NCBI GenBank assembly: GCA_963678675.1
Contig: OY783199.1
Location: forward strand, 22,627,546-22,691,545
Source of the DNA: Xiphydria camelus
Taxonomy: Eukaryota > Arthropoda > Insecta > Hymenoptera > Xiphydriidae
DNA length: 64,000 nt
Reading direction: 5' to 3'
This document shows, one piece after another, positions 45,119-56,120 of this stretch (position 1 is its first letter; the number at the start of each line of letters is the position of its first letter). The notes under the pieces are model-generated. The model was not told the origin of the DNA, searched no databases, and saw nothing but the letters and a program-made list of their open reading frames with translations. Position numbers and translations under genes: made by a program.

Positions 45119-48100
45119 CTCTCTGTAAACTAGAGTCTGTTTGCTCTCGGAGTACGTGACAGGCAGAAAGTAACTGAACACACGTGTGTACATCGAGATG
45201 CAAACGAAAAGTAGATACGGCGAGCACAGCATTCGGCAATACTATAAGTGGTCCCGTCTCGGTAAGCATAGCGAGAAAATGTAATAGTGCGCCAACCTCC
45301 TTTGACATAGCTGCATGCCAAGTGCAGGGAAATGAATTTGTACACTCTTCACGGTTCCCGCAGTGACGGTTGTCTCGTTGACTGAAGCGCTGGGTTTAAC
45401 CTACATTAATGTGGCTACCATATATATTATTCCAGATTATAACAGAGAGAGTGTCATGATTATAATGATTATTATTCATAAGGCTACTTATTAAAAGTTA
45501 TTATCCGTGGCACTGCTATCATTTTCAATGATGTATTGTACATTAAGGTCATTATCGAATTTTAATACATCGAGTAATTTAAATGATTCAAATAAATTAG
45601 GCAAAACATACGAAAAATCACACTTCAATTTATGCCTTAAAGCTTTTAAATTTTCCCATTTAAGTATGATAACATACGAATTTAAGATCTGTAATTAAAG
45701 ATCTGTAGTTAATTAACTTTTATTTCTGCAGATAGTATTACTTAAAATAATCTGAAATTCTGCAAGTAATTGTAATCATAGTTAATATTATTTTTTTCAC
45801 ATCATTGAAATATATTTCTGAAAGTTTTACATATCGAGACAAATCTTTTAATGTAAATAAAGAGATAGTCATGAAAACGACTTCAAAAATAAATGTCTCT
45901 ATTAAACTTTAGCGTAATACAATAAACGAAATGATATCTAAAGTAAATGGCTTTCGATTATATTAAAAATAAATAAAAATATGTTAAATAAATTCATACG
46001 TTACTATTCTAGACATGATACTCCTAAATCTAAAAATCCTATATGTGGATTAATATTTCTCATGTTACATGTGTAGACTTTACGTGCATTTAATTACTTT
46101 GCCATTAAAACCGTACTAAAACATCGCGATTCATCAAAGAGGGGTTGGAGAATATTAATTACGCTTGCTATGCTTAACATATGATTAAACAGGGTCCAAA
46201 AAATTAAAAGTATTTCAAATATTTCTCAGGATAATAAGATTTTACACTGATTCCTTACTATCTTTCTCTTATTATGAATACAGCTATCAAAATATGTGAC
46301 ATAACAAAAATCTGGATTGAAAACCTTATACTGTATTGTATAACATCGATAACGCTCGTTTACTAGATCACGTTCATTCATTATAGTGTCTCCATTCTAT
46401 ATCTTTTCGCAACTGTTAAAGTTAGATTCTTCGGCGTGATAAAGTTTAGAGCTATCCCAAAAATGAAACCAAATCCAGTGGACGTTTGCAGACAAACGTT
46501 CAATGTTTAACTTCGAACGACTCTTGCCTGGAAGGTTTCCCTCGACGTTCAAAACGAAACGATTCTCAGGGCAATCAAAACAAAGTGCAAGAAGCCGTTG
46601 CAGATCACAGTTGTTCTGCTGTAACAGTTGAAAAAACTTTGTTTGCAAACTTCAACTCAGCCTCGCTATCCAGCTACATTGATTTATCCTCGCCGAGTTA
46701 CCCACCCCCACGGGGGTGTTACATCATTACGTGCAGCTCTAGTGACAACAGATCCATTTACCACAGTTATTCTTTCCTCGTCAGTCTTGATCACCCGCGC
46801 GAAGCGCTTCCTCTATTAAATCTCAGTTACAGCGACTTCCTTCACTTTTTTCCTTTCTTTTTGTACATTTTTCTGTTCTTCTCCATGTTGAATCTCCTAG
46901 CTTTATCGTTGCGTCGTTACGAAGCCGGGAAAACCGGAGAGTCTCTTTACTTCTCTAATGACTTTTTCCTACTGTTCGTCGCGAAATCCGACGCTTTGTC
47001 CAATATCGATCGTACCGAATAAGATCGCTGCACACAAACATCGCCCAGATTCCTATCTCGCCGTGTATAGCTGTACCTACATATACTCACTCTGCATACA
47101 CCCCACCATTCCGCCTCTCTCTCCCTGTTTCTATCGACGTCTCTTGGAATTGTCTGCTTTCCCCACCGTTTTATTTATTTTTCCCTCCATTCCATGCGCA
47201 CGATTTCTGTTCTATGACCACCTCTGTACACTAGATCCTATATTGGGAAGTAGGTAGGTAATGCATTATACGAGGGGTGTCTCAAAAGTAGGTTCCACAT
47301 GTGACCAGAATAAATGTTATAAGTTACATATTAACAGAGATTCTTCCTTAGCAACGCAAAATGTCCCAAAAATTCCGCCTATCTTCGGCGATAGTTGGCC
47401 ATGAGATCAGAAATGTATACACAGATGCGACCACACGCATACGCTATCAAATGTATGTGAGAGTATGTGAGAGAATATATTCCTTGAAGGTTTGGTTATG
47501 GTTTTCAAAGTTAATAAAATATTTCCATTCGCGAAACGATTTCCCTCGCGTTTATTTCGATCCTCGGACGCGCTTGTTAATAAAAAGTAAAAATTCAGTG
47601 TAATCGGAGTTATGAATCTCAATAGTGGTGAATATGACAGACGCTCCGTATAGTTTAATAATCGTTTGTATTTTTTTCGAATAATCGAGATAGTGAACGG
47701 ATGCAGTGCTATGTTTCTCTGGTTGCCTGTGCATCAAGAGCAGGAAAGGAGATGGCAGTATCTCAGAAGAATTGCCATTAGATAAGTTTAATTGCCATCT
47801 GACAGCTTTAACCTCACTTTCGATGGAAGGACAAATATCTTTGTGGTAGTTCTATTTCTTGTTTTCAGCGTCACGCGAGCACGGGACGAATTGATGGTTT
47901 TTCTTCTCTGTCACAATCAAAGCCGTGGGAGAAAAATAGGAGATGCAATGGAATTGGATCACACAACAATCAAGTAATTACTTTATCATTATTTTTCTCT
48001 ATCGATATATTTCCTCTTTCGTACTATTACAAGTTCCAATTTACACACCGACCTGTCAAACCAGAAGTGTACATGTACCTCACTTCTATTTCATCTCTTC

Positions 48101-48413
48101 TTCGTCTCCGGTGTAATGGCAGTCAATGAGGAATCACTGATACCGATTAGGGTTCGAGAGTTATTCCTTATTCTTTCTAGCACAGCATCGATATTTTACT
48201 GCACCTGTATTCTTCTGGGACTTACTAAAATAATTATAAAAACCCCATATGATTGTTATTTATAATTTGTTACAAATTGTATGCGAACCCGAGGGGGTTT
48301 CTTTCGAACGAGGGATCATCCACTTGTTAGCTATTCTCCTACATGTACATATTCTCCTCATGAATAAATTCCAAAAAGTAGTGAAATCTTCCCACAAAAA
48401 CAGATTCTCTGTA
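45119..48413. other. Intron, nothing recognised
   Basis: AT-rich intron. A 178-codon plus-strand frame at 46486-47022 is open but low-complexity and runs against the gene. I see no domain. A lone mariner-like end (GAGGGGTGTCTCAAAAGTAG) occurs at about 47273. Confidence 0.4.
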
Positions 48414-48991
48414 AAAAAAAGGCGGCATGTTCATTCAGTGCCAACAAAAATTGATACGTAAAATACTCTCCAAAAAAGATTTAAAATCAATTAAGATCGC
48501 CATGTTCAAGATTTATATATAAAAAATAAAAGGCATCATTTGGAAGGAAAATTATTGTAAATCAAAAGTTACTAAAAAATTCGACTAAAAAATGTATAAA
48601 AAAATTTCATAAAAAAGAACTTGCCGCGGTGTTTTCCTTCAAAATAAAACTTCTGACAGATAGAAAATTATATTCGATGTTTATGCACTTATGATTTTAA
48701 ATAAATTCATACACTTATATGTTACCATCTGTATAATATACTATATATTATAGTGGAAAAAATATAAAAACTTAAACGCGGCAAGTTCTTTTTTATGAAA
48801 ATTTTTTAATACATTTTTTAGTGGAATTTTTTTGTAACTTTTGATTTACAATAATTTTCCTTCCAAATGAAGCCATTCATTTTTTATATATAAATCTTGA
48901 ACATAACGATCTTAATTGATTTCCAATCTTTTTTGGAGAGTATTTTACGAATCAATTATTGGGGGCACTGAATGAACATGCCGCCTTTATT
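48414..48991. mobile_element. 578-bp foldback element
   Basis: Arms of about 200 bp pair: the left starts AAAAAAAGGCGGCATGTTCA and the right ends in its inverted copy. Similarity continues through 'actctccaaaaaagat', 'aaggaaaattattgtaaatc' and 'aaaaagaacttgccgcg'. TA flanks at 48412-48413 and 48992-48993 are plausible. AT-rich, no coding frame. Confidence 0.85.
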
Positions 48992-49040
48992 TACAGATCG
49001 TATGTACACGACCAAAAGCTACTGGAGTTTGCATAAACTT

Positions 49041-49165
49041 GCGTAGGTATAGTTTATTGACGACCTTGTTTGCACAACGTTAGTTTGCGCAATTTGTTCG
49101 CACTTGCGTATAGTGCATGGACGACCTTGTTTGCACAATGTTAGTTTGCGCAATTTGTTGTACAA
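49041..49165. repeat. Tandem duplication, 61-bp period
   Basis: The phrase CGACCTTGTTTGCACAA and the following 'gttagtttgcgcaatttgtt' occur at 49061 and 49122. A further shortened 'gttcgtttgcgcaatt' follows at about 49167. Confidence 0.85.
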
Positions 49166-49640
49166 CGTTCGTTTGCGCAATTCGATTGCAGGTGTATGGG
49201 GCCTATTACGCTTGATGAAATTCTTTATCAACTGCCTCCGAATATTGAGATAAGCCGTGCAACACTTCACAGGATCATTTCTGATGAAAACGAATAACAC
49301 CACGATCTCTCTCTTCACAATCGGCGGTAGGAACGAGTGGAGTCTCCATGGGGACTGGGGCAGGACTGACTTTGCGATTAATGCACGCGCGCATAAGAAT
49401 TTTACAGGGCTTGTGCATTACACACAGACAAATATTCTCTTCAAATTTCAGACGCTTCCTGCCAACCGAAGGGGTTTTAAAAATAGTGGAACTTACTGTT
49501 GAGAATATAAGTAGGTACACTTTTACATGGAGAGCATCGGGTCAAGGTGCAGAATCACTTTTATTTTTTGAATTTTCGAGTACATGACTTTAATTAACCT
49601 TCTAGAATTTTTGTGTTTTTAAAAAATTGACACGAATCAG

Positions 49641-50040
49641 CAGTCGAGAAATATTTCTTTCCCTGCTTATTTTTATGCGTCAAAATCATTTTTAATCGAT
49701 CATATTTAATTATTACCAGGCCACTAGCGCGCGGTTCTTTATTTTTAATCGTTCAAAAATGTATCATTAAATCAAGAAAATCGCAGACGATGCCCATTAC
49801 CATCTATGATTGCTAATAGAATTTAACAGGTGACAATATTTCGTGCTGTATTAAAATTATTTGTATAGTTAGGTACAGTGAATTCGGTCGCACTAGCTTC
49901 CTTTAGATTATTCCGCTAAATCCCACAAAATTTCTTCCACCGTCGAAATTAATTAGGTACTTAACTAATTATTTGAATTTTATTCAAGGTACACTACTCC
50001 AACAGATGTGATTGCTAAGTGAAAGAATACGATGTATGTT
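49641..50040. repeat. Old duplicate of 27134-27560
   Basis: Direct-orientation similarity with 27134-27560 begins at 'aatatttc', runs through 'cttatttttat', the 17-bp block TTTTAATCGATCATATTT and 'aatgtat', and ends near 'cagatgt.attgct', 'agaatacgatgt'. Overall identity by eye is about 60-65% with indels. No coding frame is shared. It could be two old transposon copies or a duplicated non-coding segment. Confidence 0.6.
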
Positions 50041-50701
50041 ATCTTTCCCTACTTGTTTAACTTGGCAAAAGTTAATTAAATTACGTACCTGTGTACTGAG
50101 AAAAAGAACACTCAGAATTGTATTAGTGTCGTTCATTAGAAATTATGAGAAACCGGCACCACACATGTCCCGCTTTTTTTGTAATATGCTTATAATGAAT
50201 GCAAATCGTATGACAATTTCCCGGAAAATAGTTTCATTCATTTAAACAAACAAAGTTTATAAAAAATTGGTATACGATTTACTTTCACTGTAGAAAAAGT
50301 AAGATATAATAACATTTCGTCACAATTTCTTACAAAAAATGTTAGCAATTTGTTCACCCTTCTTCTCAGTATACAGTCTATCTCCCATTTCATCCCCTCT
50401 CATCCCCTCATCAGACATTTTCATCCCCTCTCCCATATAAAGACAATTTGCTAAGCAACTAATGAAGAATCTTCTGTTTATCTATCTATTCACGCCTCTA
50501 CACCTTTCTATCTTCTTTGTCGCTCTCTTTACATAGGTAATTAAAAGATGTCAATTTTCTTTCCATGATCTGGCGTCAACCAGATTTAACCTATTTATTT
50601 TTATTCTATCGCTTCATATTCATTTACTATATTTATTTTATTCTTAAAATTAATTTACAGAATGGACGGCTTTCATAGGACTTAAGAGTTTAAAGTACCT
50701 A

Positions 50702-50702
<1 letters not shown>

Positions 50703-50749
<47 letters not shown>
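50703..50749. repeat. (CT)n microsatellite
   Basis: Pure CT repeat of about 47 bp in the intron next to the TM5-6 exon. Confidence 0.95.
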
Positions 50750-50752
<3 letters not shown>

Positions 50753-50964
50753 CTCGATTGCTAAATTCACTCGTTTGTTTCCTCTCTATTTATCATTATT
50801 TCTTAATGCCCTCATTTCCTTCGAGAAGAGCAACTCGTTTTATAAATATCCTCGGGCAATCGGTATGCCCGTAACGAATAGGCATACCTCCGCTTGCAGT
50901 CGTCCAAGCGAAACACGGCCCACGGATCTATCGACGATTACCGTGATTAACTGTCTCGACTTAC

Positions 50965-51154
50965 ATTGAAACATTGAGGAAGACCGATAGCAGGAATTCG
51001 TTGTAAATTGCCATAGAGATGAATCGACTCTCGTTGAATTCCGAGGGGGCCTTTCTCACGACGATGCACAGTCTGATGCCCCAGATCAGGAACATTACTT
51101 CCACTGCAACAACGGTACAAAGGATTTCGATTAGCATGGCGACGATGATCCGCT
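50965..51154 (-). CDS. GPR158/Smog-like class C GPCR, exon encoding TM5 and TM6
   Basis: 190 bp with an acceptor TTACAG before AGCGG at 51154 and a strong GTAAGT donor at 50964. After two bases completing a codon it reads RIIVAMLIEILCTVVAVEVM, then FLIWGIRLCIVVRKAPSEF, then NESRFISMAIYNEFLLSVFL, then NVS and a split ATG. This is TM5, the third intracellular loop (RKAPSEFNESRFI) and TM6 of the class C orphan receptors GPR158/GPR179 and Drosophila Smog. In Drosophila, Smog acts in G-protein signalling during gastrulation, while mammalian GPR158 couples to RGS7. Which insect paralogue this is cannot be told. An acceptor two bases further in is an alternative start. Confidence 0.93.
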
Positions 51155-52118
51155 CTGTAAATTACGTGCGGGTCGTTCTGTCGCGCTGAGAACAATTCCG
51201 GTAAAGAAATTCGTGTGGGCGGAAAAAATGATATAGTAATGACTCCTATACAGATATAACAATAACGAAATATTTGTGTTGCGTTCCAACGTAGCCATTT
51301 TCTTAAAAATGTTAAAGACTGAACATTAAATTAATTGCAAGTATAAACATTTTTACGGTGAAAGTGTATCTTGTCATTGCTATATTTGTATAGGGGATAT
51401 TATACAATACAAAATGTTCTCTGTGCACTCTCACAAAGTTCACAATATATCGTCGGCGGAATGTAAGAACTAGGTAATTTAAATTTCGGCTATTCTTAGT
51501 TGTCTACGTTTTAACATAGTCGAAATAAAGCAAAACTTATTGCAAAAACTAAATAATTTGTCGAGGTAAATTGGCGATATCACTGAAATAATTGTTTCTT
51601 TACTATTTAAATTGTCTATAAAAATACTTTACACTCATGTGTTTTTTAAAAAAATAGTTTTACTTGAATCTATGAAAAGAGATACAATATTTAACCATTT
51701 CTGATATCTTCGTTTTTCTGAATTTAACCAGCGGTCCAATGTAGGAATCTCGTAAATCCCTCGTTAAAATTAATGCTTCCAACGAACTTTCAATCGGAAA
51801 TTTTATTTTCATACTCATTTAGACCCTGAACACACTGCTCAACTAAACAGAAGGGTGTTCAGTGTAATTGTCCCCACTGAAAATAATAATGGCTATAGAA
51901 GTCAATGAATTTAATACTTGTATGCATTATAAAAATGTATTTCATCCAAATTTTTTTAAGAGAAAAAACCCCATTTAATAATTAATAGAAGGTGAATTGA
52001 AGTATCATAGTTTTATTGTATATTACAATTTTCAAGAAAATAATCGAATAAAACTGAAAACTACATTGAACAGTTAATGATAATTAGAATGAAAACAATG
52101 TTTATAATATTACATTAT
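51155..52118. other. Upstream intron of the GPCR gene, nothing recognised
   Basis: AT-rich. The exon preceding 51154 was not found here. A small hairpin (TGAACACAC and GGGTGTTCA) lies at about 51828-51862. Confidence 0.4.
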
Positions 52119-52409
52119 TTATTCTAATTCCTTAATATTAATAGAATAAGCCACATAAAATTCATTATTGAGATTAATGTATATACAAGGTGTAATAAGA
52201 CTGCTAATTGGGATGGCCTTTACATTATTTGTTTGATGACATTTGTGGAAAAAACCGGAGCTGTCGTATCTAAAATGATCAACTTCTGCTATGTATATGC
52301 TGTCACTAACTAGCTTTCGAATGATAGCAAAGTATTCAAATCTACAGTGACAATTAGGTTGTTCACATCGACAATTACAATATTTGACGAAGCACCAAGT
52401 CGAACCCAT
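52119..52409 (-). CDS. Unrecognised 96-codon frame with a cysteine cluster
   Basis: The frame starts MGSTWCFVKYCNCRCEQPNC, then HCRFEYFAIIRKL, and ends NLNNEFYVAYSINIKELE before a TAA. Five cysteines in a CxCxC-like cluster come first, followed by a hydrophobic, tyrosine-rich part. It could be the C-terminal fragment of a transposon protein, since there is no promoter, splice context or full-length counterpart. I do not recognise the family, and a chance frame in AT-rich DNA cannot be excluded. Confidence 0.25.
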   Translation of the reverse strand: MGSTWCFVKYCNCRCEQPNCHCRFEYFAIIRKLVSDSIYIAEVDHFRYDSSGFFHKCHQTNNVKAIPISSLITPCIYINLNNEFYVAYSINIKELE

Positions 52410-52589
52410 TTTGGTAACTCCATCATCATAATAGTTGCAAAAAGTATAGAACTACTTCATAGATCTGTTAAATAATGTTTAAAAAATTCGGTAATTATTT
52501 TCATTTGTCTCATAAGGAAGAAATTATTAAGGCACTGCAACAATTTGAAGTAGCAAAATTAGCATTGTCTTCAGTGTCAAAAAATGAAT

Positions 52590-52790
52590 AGGATAAAAAT
52601 TTCGGCCTTTGCGTTCACCAGAAACCCCGACAGGAGACGGATCGCCATGAGTGGCTCTTGAGCCGCTTCCGGTGATCTACGGGACGCGGATCACCGTGAG
52701 CGGCTCACGAACGGTTCAAAGCCCCAATCAAGCGAACACGAGCCGCTCGGCTCGCAGATGTATCCGGCTGATCGTTGGAAGTTCCTTGGA
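52590..52790. repeat. GC-rich 'gagcggctc' block, left copy
   Basis: Variants of GAGCGGCTC / GAGCCGCTC recur, ending in CTCGGCTCGCAGATGTAT. The same phrase set recurs at 53560-53635 on the other side of the element at 52804-53547. Confidence 0.65.
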
Positions 52791-52803
52791 AGCATTCATT
52801 TAA

Positions 52804-53547
52804 GGTAGTACTATCACGATATCGATTCATCTACGGAAATTCTGAAATTTTTCTCAGGCGTAGATCTCGACAAAATAAAACGTTTTTGTTAGTGAAAAAA
52901 AAACGACCTACCGTCGGAAAATAAAGATATTAAATTTTAAAGATGTGCATTTCTCCCATCTAACCTCACGTAAATGGGCATGCTTTGAAGTATTTTTCAC
53001 ATTTTGAAGCTAAAACATCCACCGATTTATTTTAAAAATTCAGACACATAGTTCTATATTCATACAAAAATATATAAAAAATAGGCAAGATCCACCGTTT
53101 AGTTATTAAGTAAAAAAATAAAATGTAACAACACTATCAATCACGTAGGAGGGGGAAACTGAGCGGAGAGAATGTGGCAATAACGCGTGACGTATTCAGT
53201 AGCAACACATAACCAAACACAACAACCTTATCAGTATACAGTTGAAGCAGTGTTGCCACGTTTTCGATGCGGACCTTACGATACTAGTGTGCGTGTATCC
53301 GTATATGCGAAACGGGAATGTATTGAGACAGGGCTGTACGAATCTGTACGGTTGTGGTGCAGGAAGAAAATATGAAATATTTTTTGCTACAAAATTTGTT
53401 TCTGTTTTTGTCCCGCAAAGGCTTACGAAAAACATTCAAACGAAGCTTCAATGAGCAAATTTTAGAAACTTTTCCTGCCGAAATGAACATTTTCTTATAC
53501 CCCCCGGTGCCCCTATCAGGTGGTGAGTCGGGCGATATAGTACTACT
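52804..53547. mobile_element. TTAA-type element flanked by similar GC-rich blocks
   Basis: Left TTAA (52800-52803) is followed by GGTAGTACTATCACG. The right end is CGATATAGTACTACT followed by TTCA, a degraded TTAA. The ends resemble those of the 675-bp elements at 38362 and 44442 (AGTAGTATGGTCAC). Several short frames are open inside, none recognisable. Confidence 0.55.
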
Positions 53548-53559
53548 TTCAATGGACGG

Positions 53560-53640
53560 CTCACGAGCGGCTCATGAGTGGCTCGCGGGCCGCTCGGCTC
53601 ACGCTCAGCTCACGCTCGGCTCGCAGATGTATACGCGCCT
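53560..53640. repeat. GC-rich 'gagcggctc' block, right copy
   Basis: Short degenerate repeats of GCTCACG / GGCTCGC, ending CTCGGCTCGCAGATGTAT, the same 18 bases that end the left block. Confidence 0.7.
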
Positions 53641-53711
53641 TTAGGCTCCTTTCCTCTATACAGTTACGTGTGTAGCGCCTTTAGGCGACCCTTCCATATA
53701 TGTATGTATTA

Positions 53712-54480
53712 GAGTGTCCCATAAATTTCTTCCGCGCCACGCTATGAATGACTCTAGCGGCTATGTTTATATAAGCATGCAGGCTTATCTATAAGCTATT
53801 TATGGGATCGGTTTCAGTCGTCCCAGAGCTCTTTCACAGTACATTTCATTGGTGGCAAAGTCTCTTTTAAAATTTTTTTCTACACCGTTCATTATGGATA
53901 ACCAAAGAGAAGCATTTGCGGCGTGTTATGCTTTATTGCTTTAAAAAAGGTAATAGCGCAAAGGACACTACAGACGAGATTTGCACCATTTACGGGAGTG
54001 GTACTACGACTATGACCATCCGCAATTGGTTTAAGAAATCTAGAGTTGGCAATTTTGACTTGAAAGATGAAGACCGCAGCGGCCGCCCAACAACGACGCG
54101 GATACGGATCTTATCAAGTGTATGCTCGCTGAAAATCCGCGATATAGGTAGTGTGCGCGAGATAGTGGATGCCACTAACATTCCCAGGACAACGGTACAT
54201 AAGCACTTAATCAATATGGGATATGTGAATAGGTATGAAGTTTGGGTTCCACATCTATTGACGGAGACCGGCCGCTGCGGTCTTCATCTTTCAAGTCAAA
54301 ATTGCCAGCTCTTTCTTAAACCAATTGCGGACAGTCCTAGTAGTCGTAGTACCACTCCCGTAAACGGTGCCAATCTCGTCTGCAGTGCCCTTTGCACTGT
54401 TACATTTTTTGCTGCATAATATGCCGCAAATGCTTCTTTTGGCTATCCATATTGAACGGTGTAGAAAAAAATTGTCACCG
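53712..54480 (+). pseudogene. Mariner transposase folded back on its own 5' end
   Basis: The plus strand from the ATG at 53894 reads MDNQREAFAACY, shifts frame, and continues MLYCFKKGNSAKDTTDEICT, IRNWFKKSRVGNFDLKDEDR, SGRPTT, and after further shifts SVREIVDATNIPRTTVHKHL, INMGYVNRYEVWVPHLL. These are the two helix-turn-helix motifs and the WVPH.L linker of a mariner transposase. At about 54265 the sequence switches to an inverted copy of the first 210 bp (minus strand 54475-54265, again starting at the 'acaccgttca..atggat' leader). The whole catalytic domain is missing. The left terminal repeat begins GAGTGTCCCATAAATTTC at 53712 after TA. The right arm stops before its terminal repeat. Confidence 0.85.
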
Positions 54481-54680
54481 TACTCGCGCAAGAATACTAT
54501 ACCTGTTTACACTCTCGGGTGGATGACTTGTGTCACCCACATGATTAAAATTATTTTTAGGAAAAATAAATAATAAATAATGACAAATTTTGGGCTGTTG
54601 GGTGTTTATTATTTGGATAAAACAAAAAAATACTTGCTAAAGTATTTTGGTTTAAAGAAAATGTTAAAACCTTATGCAAA
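54481..54680. other. Spacer with a TTAA and short inverted repeat
   Basis: GGGTGGATGACTTGTGTCACCC (54515-54536) is a small interrupted palindrome and TTAA follows at 54544. They could be the remains of a piggyBac 3' end, because the piggyBac gene fragment next door points this way. Not proven. Confidence 0.3.
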
Positions 54681-54973
54681 CTAATTTTCATAACAAACGG
54701 TACACATTTCTTGTAAGTGTTCGCCGCAAACGAAATGTCCACACTTTGAACAATATTTTCTTGTGGTCTATCTCGAGTTCTTCCTCTCAAATAGCATCTA
54801 CCTCGTGAACCAGTTCTTACAGTAATTTCAATTGTATCTGGCTGAATACTCAACAAATTTTTTGTTCGTTGTCTCAATTGCCTAGGAAGCGTAGAAAGAG
54901 CCGACCTTCTCAGTATTTGCCGAGATTTAGCATTTATTCCCGAGATATTTAGCAAATTATAAAAAAGAAACAT
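54681..54973 (-). pseudogene. piggyBac transposase C-terminus
   Basis: From the ATG at 54973 the minus strand reads MFLFYNLLNISGINAKSRQI, then LRRSALSTLPRQLRQRTKNL, matching the FYN..DI..INA segment near the end of piggyBac transposases. It then reaches GRCYLRGRTRDR. After a frameshift it continues YCSKCGHFVCGEHLQEMCTV and C, Y, E, N, stop (54683-54681): the cysteine-rich, RING/PHD-like C-terminal domain that binds the element's ends. One of the paired cysteines (CYLC) has changed to arginine. There is an internal deletion after INA, and the catalytic DDD core is absent. Confidence 0.85.
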
Positions 54974-55442
54974 AGGTTAACGTCTACTATTCCGCGTGAC
55001 ATCATTTTTTTGGTACAACTGGTCAACAAGATCAGCTCCCACTTTTGTCATATTATAAAAAGTGGTGATAAACAGAACAAAATAAGAATTGTCCTTATAA
55101 AGATAGCGTTAATCCAATGTATCTTGAAAAAAATTGGTATTTTAATTATGCCGGATGGTTGTATAATCACACGATCATTAAGGATATGGTAGTATATACA
55201 AATGTAAGAACTGATATTCGTTTCCTTCAGTATACGCGAGTAATGATTCACGCGGCTTTATTTATACTACCACGTTTAAGCCGCCGTCAGCTTTAAGCTG
55301 AGAGTTTCTAGTTCGCAACAACGCTGGGTGCTTAACTCGTATAACATCATGTGAATAGAAATCGGGAAGGCATATTGGAGTTGCATATGCATATGTATAT
55401 GCATTGTGGTAAAAGTATATACATATAAGGGGTGAGAGTGCT
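54974..55442. other. No gene seen
   Basis: AT-rich. No recognisable feature. Confidence 0.4.
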
Positions 55443-55863
55443 TATAAAAGGGTCTCCCAATAGGTACTTCGAGATTTTAATGTAGCACCCTTTTTCAACG
55501 ACTTAACCTAGAAATTGTATATTTCGCATGTGTCATTTAGAGGCACGGCAATTTAATTATAGGGAATTATTACGGACACGTTTTCCTGGCCGCGTCATTT
55601 CTCGCAATGGTGATGTTCACTGGCCTGCGAGATCATGCAATCTAACCCCACTCGACTTTTTCTTATGGGGTTTCCTCAAAGACAAAGTCTATTCTAACAC
55701 AATCCGCAGACGATTAATGACCTGAAACAAAACATTTATCAAGTTATTGGTGAAATTGAACCGCAATTGTACCAAAAGGTTACTGACAATTTTAGGCAAA
55801 GAATGATCATCTGTAGAAAAAAGCCGAGGGGAACACATTTGGAGAATATTATTTTTAAAACTA
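55443..55863 (+). pseudogene. Tc/mariner transposase fragment, C-terminal half
   Basis: Open from 55528, this reads FPGRVISRNGDVHWPARSCN, then LTPLDFFLWGFLKDKVY. The LTPLDFFLWG motif carries the last catalytic acidic residue. After a frameshift at about 55715 it continues INDLKQNIYQVIGEIEPQLY, then DNFRQRMIICRKK and HLENIIFKT, the usual end of this insect transposase group. The first two catalytic residues and the DNA-binding domain are deleted. A probable 5' terminal repeat (AGGGTCTCCCAATAGGTAC) lies at about 55450. The final stop TAG coincides with the CTAG terminus of a Helitron, which seems to have inserted here. Confidence 0.8.
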
Positions 55864-56095
55864 GGGGGCTCCGCCCCCTGGGAGCTTCGCTCTCCATCCT
55901 CCGGGGGGCAAGTCCCCCGCGCCGCTACCGCGGCGCTCCCCTAAGTTTCTTGGGTACCTACAGGAGGATGGCTGAGCTCGTCCCTTCGGGGCTTGCATTC
56001 GCGAGGAGGAGGAGGGGGAGAGGGGGGGGGGGGCGAGAAGGGGACGGGGATACGGGTTGAGGGGGGAGGAGGAGGAGGAGGAGAAAGTGTTGTTT
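55861..56095 (-). mobile_element. Helitron 3' end, GC-rich with serial hairpins
   Basis: Read on the minus strand it ends in a hairpin (GGGGGCGGAGCCCCC) followed directly by CTAG and a host T, the Helitron 3' signature. It has the same arrangement as at 2158-2176. Further GC hairpins precede it (ggagc...gctcc, gggggac/gtccccc, gcgccgctaccgcggcgc). The G-rich part at 55998-56090 is low-complexity. The 5' TC end was not found, so the extent is a minimum. Confidence 0.6.
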
Positions 56096-56120
56096 TTGAA
56101 CTTTTGAATACATTACTTCA

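Noticed and set aside
46486..47022. 178-codon plus-strand frame
   Set aside because: Low-complexity, opposite to the host gene, inside its intron, no domain or splice context.
47270..47300. GAGGGGTGTCTCAAAAGTAG, mariner-like terminal repeat
   Set aside because: Solitary; neither a partner end nor transposase sequence was seen within a few kilobases.
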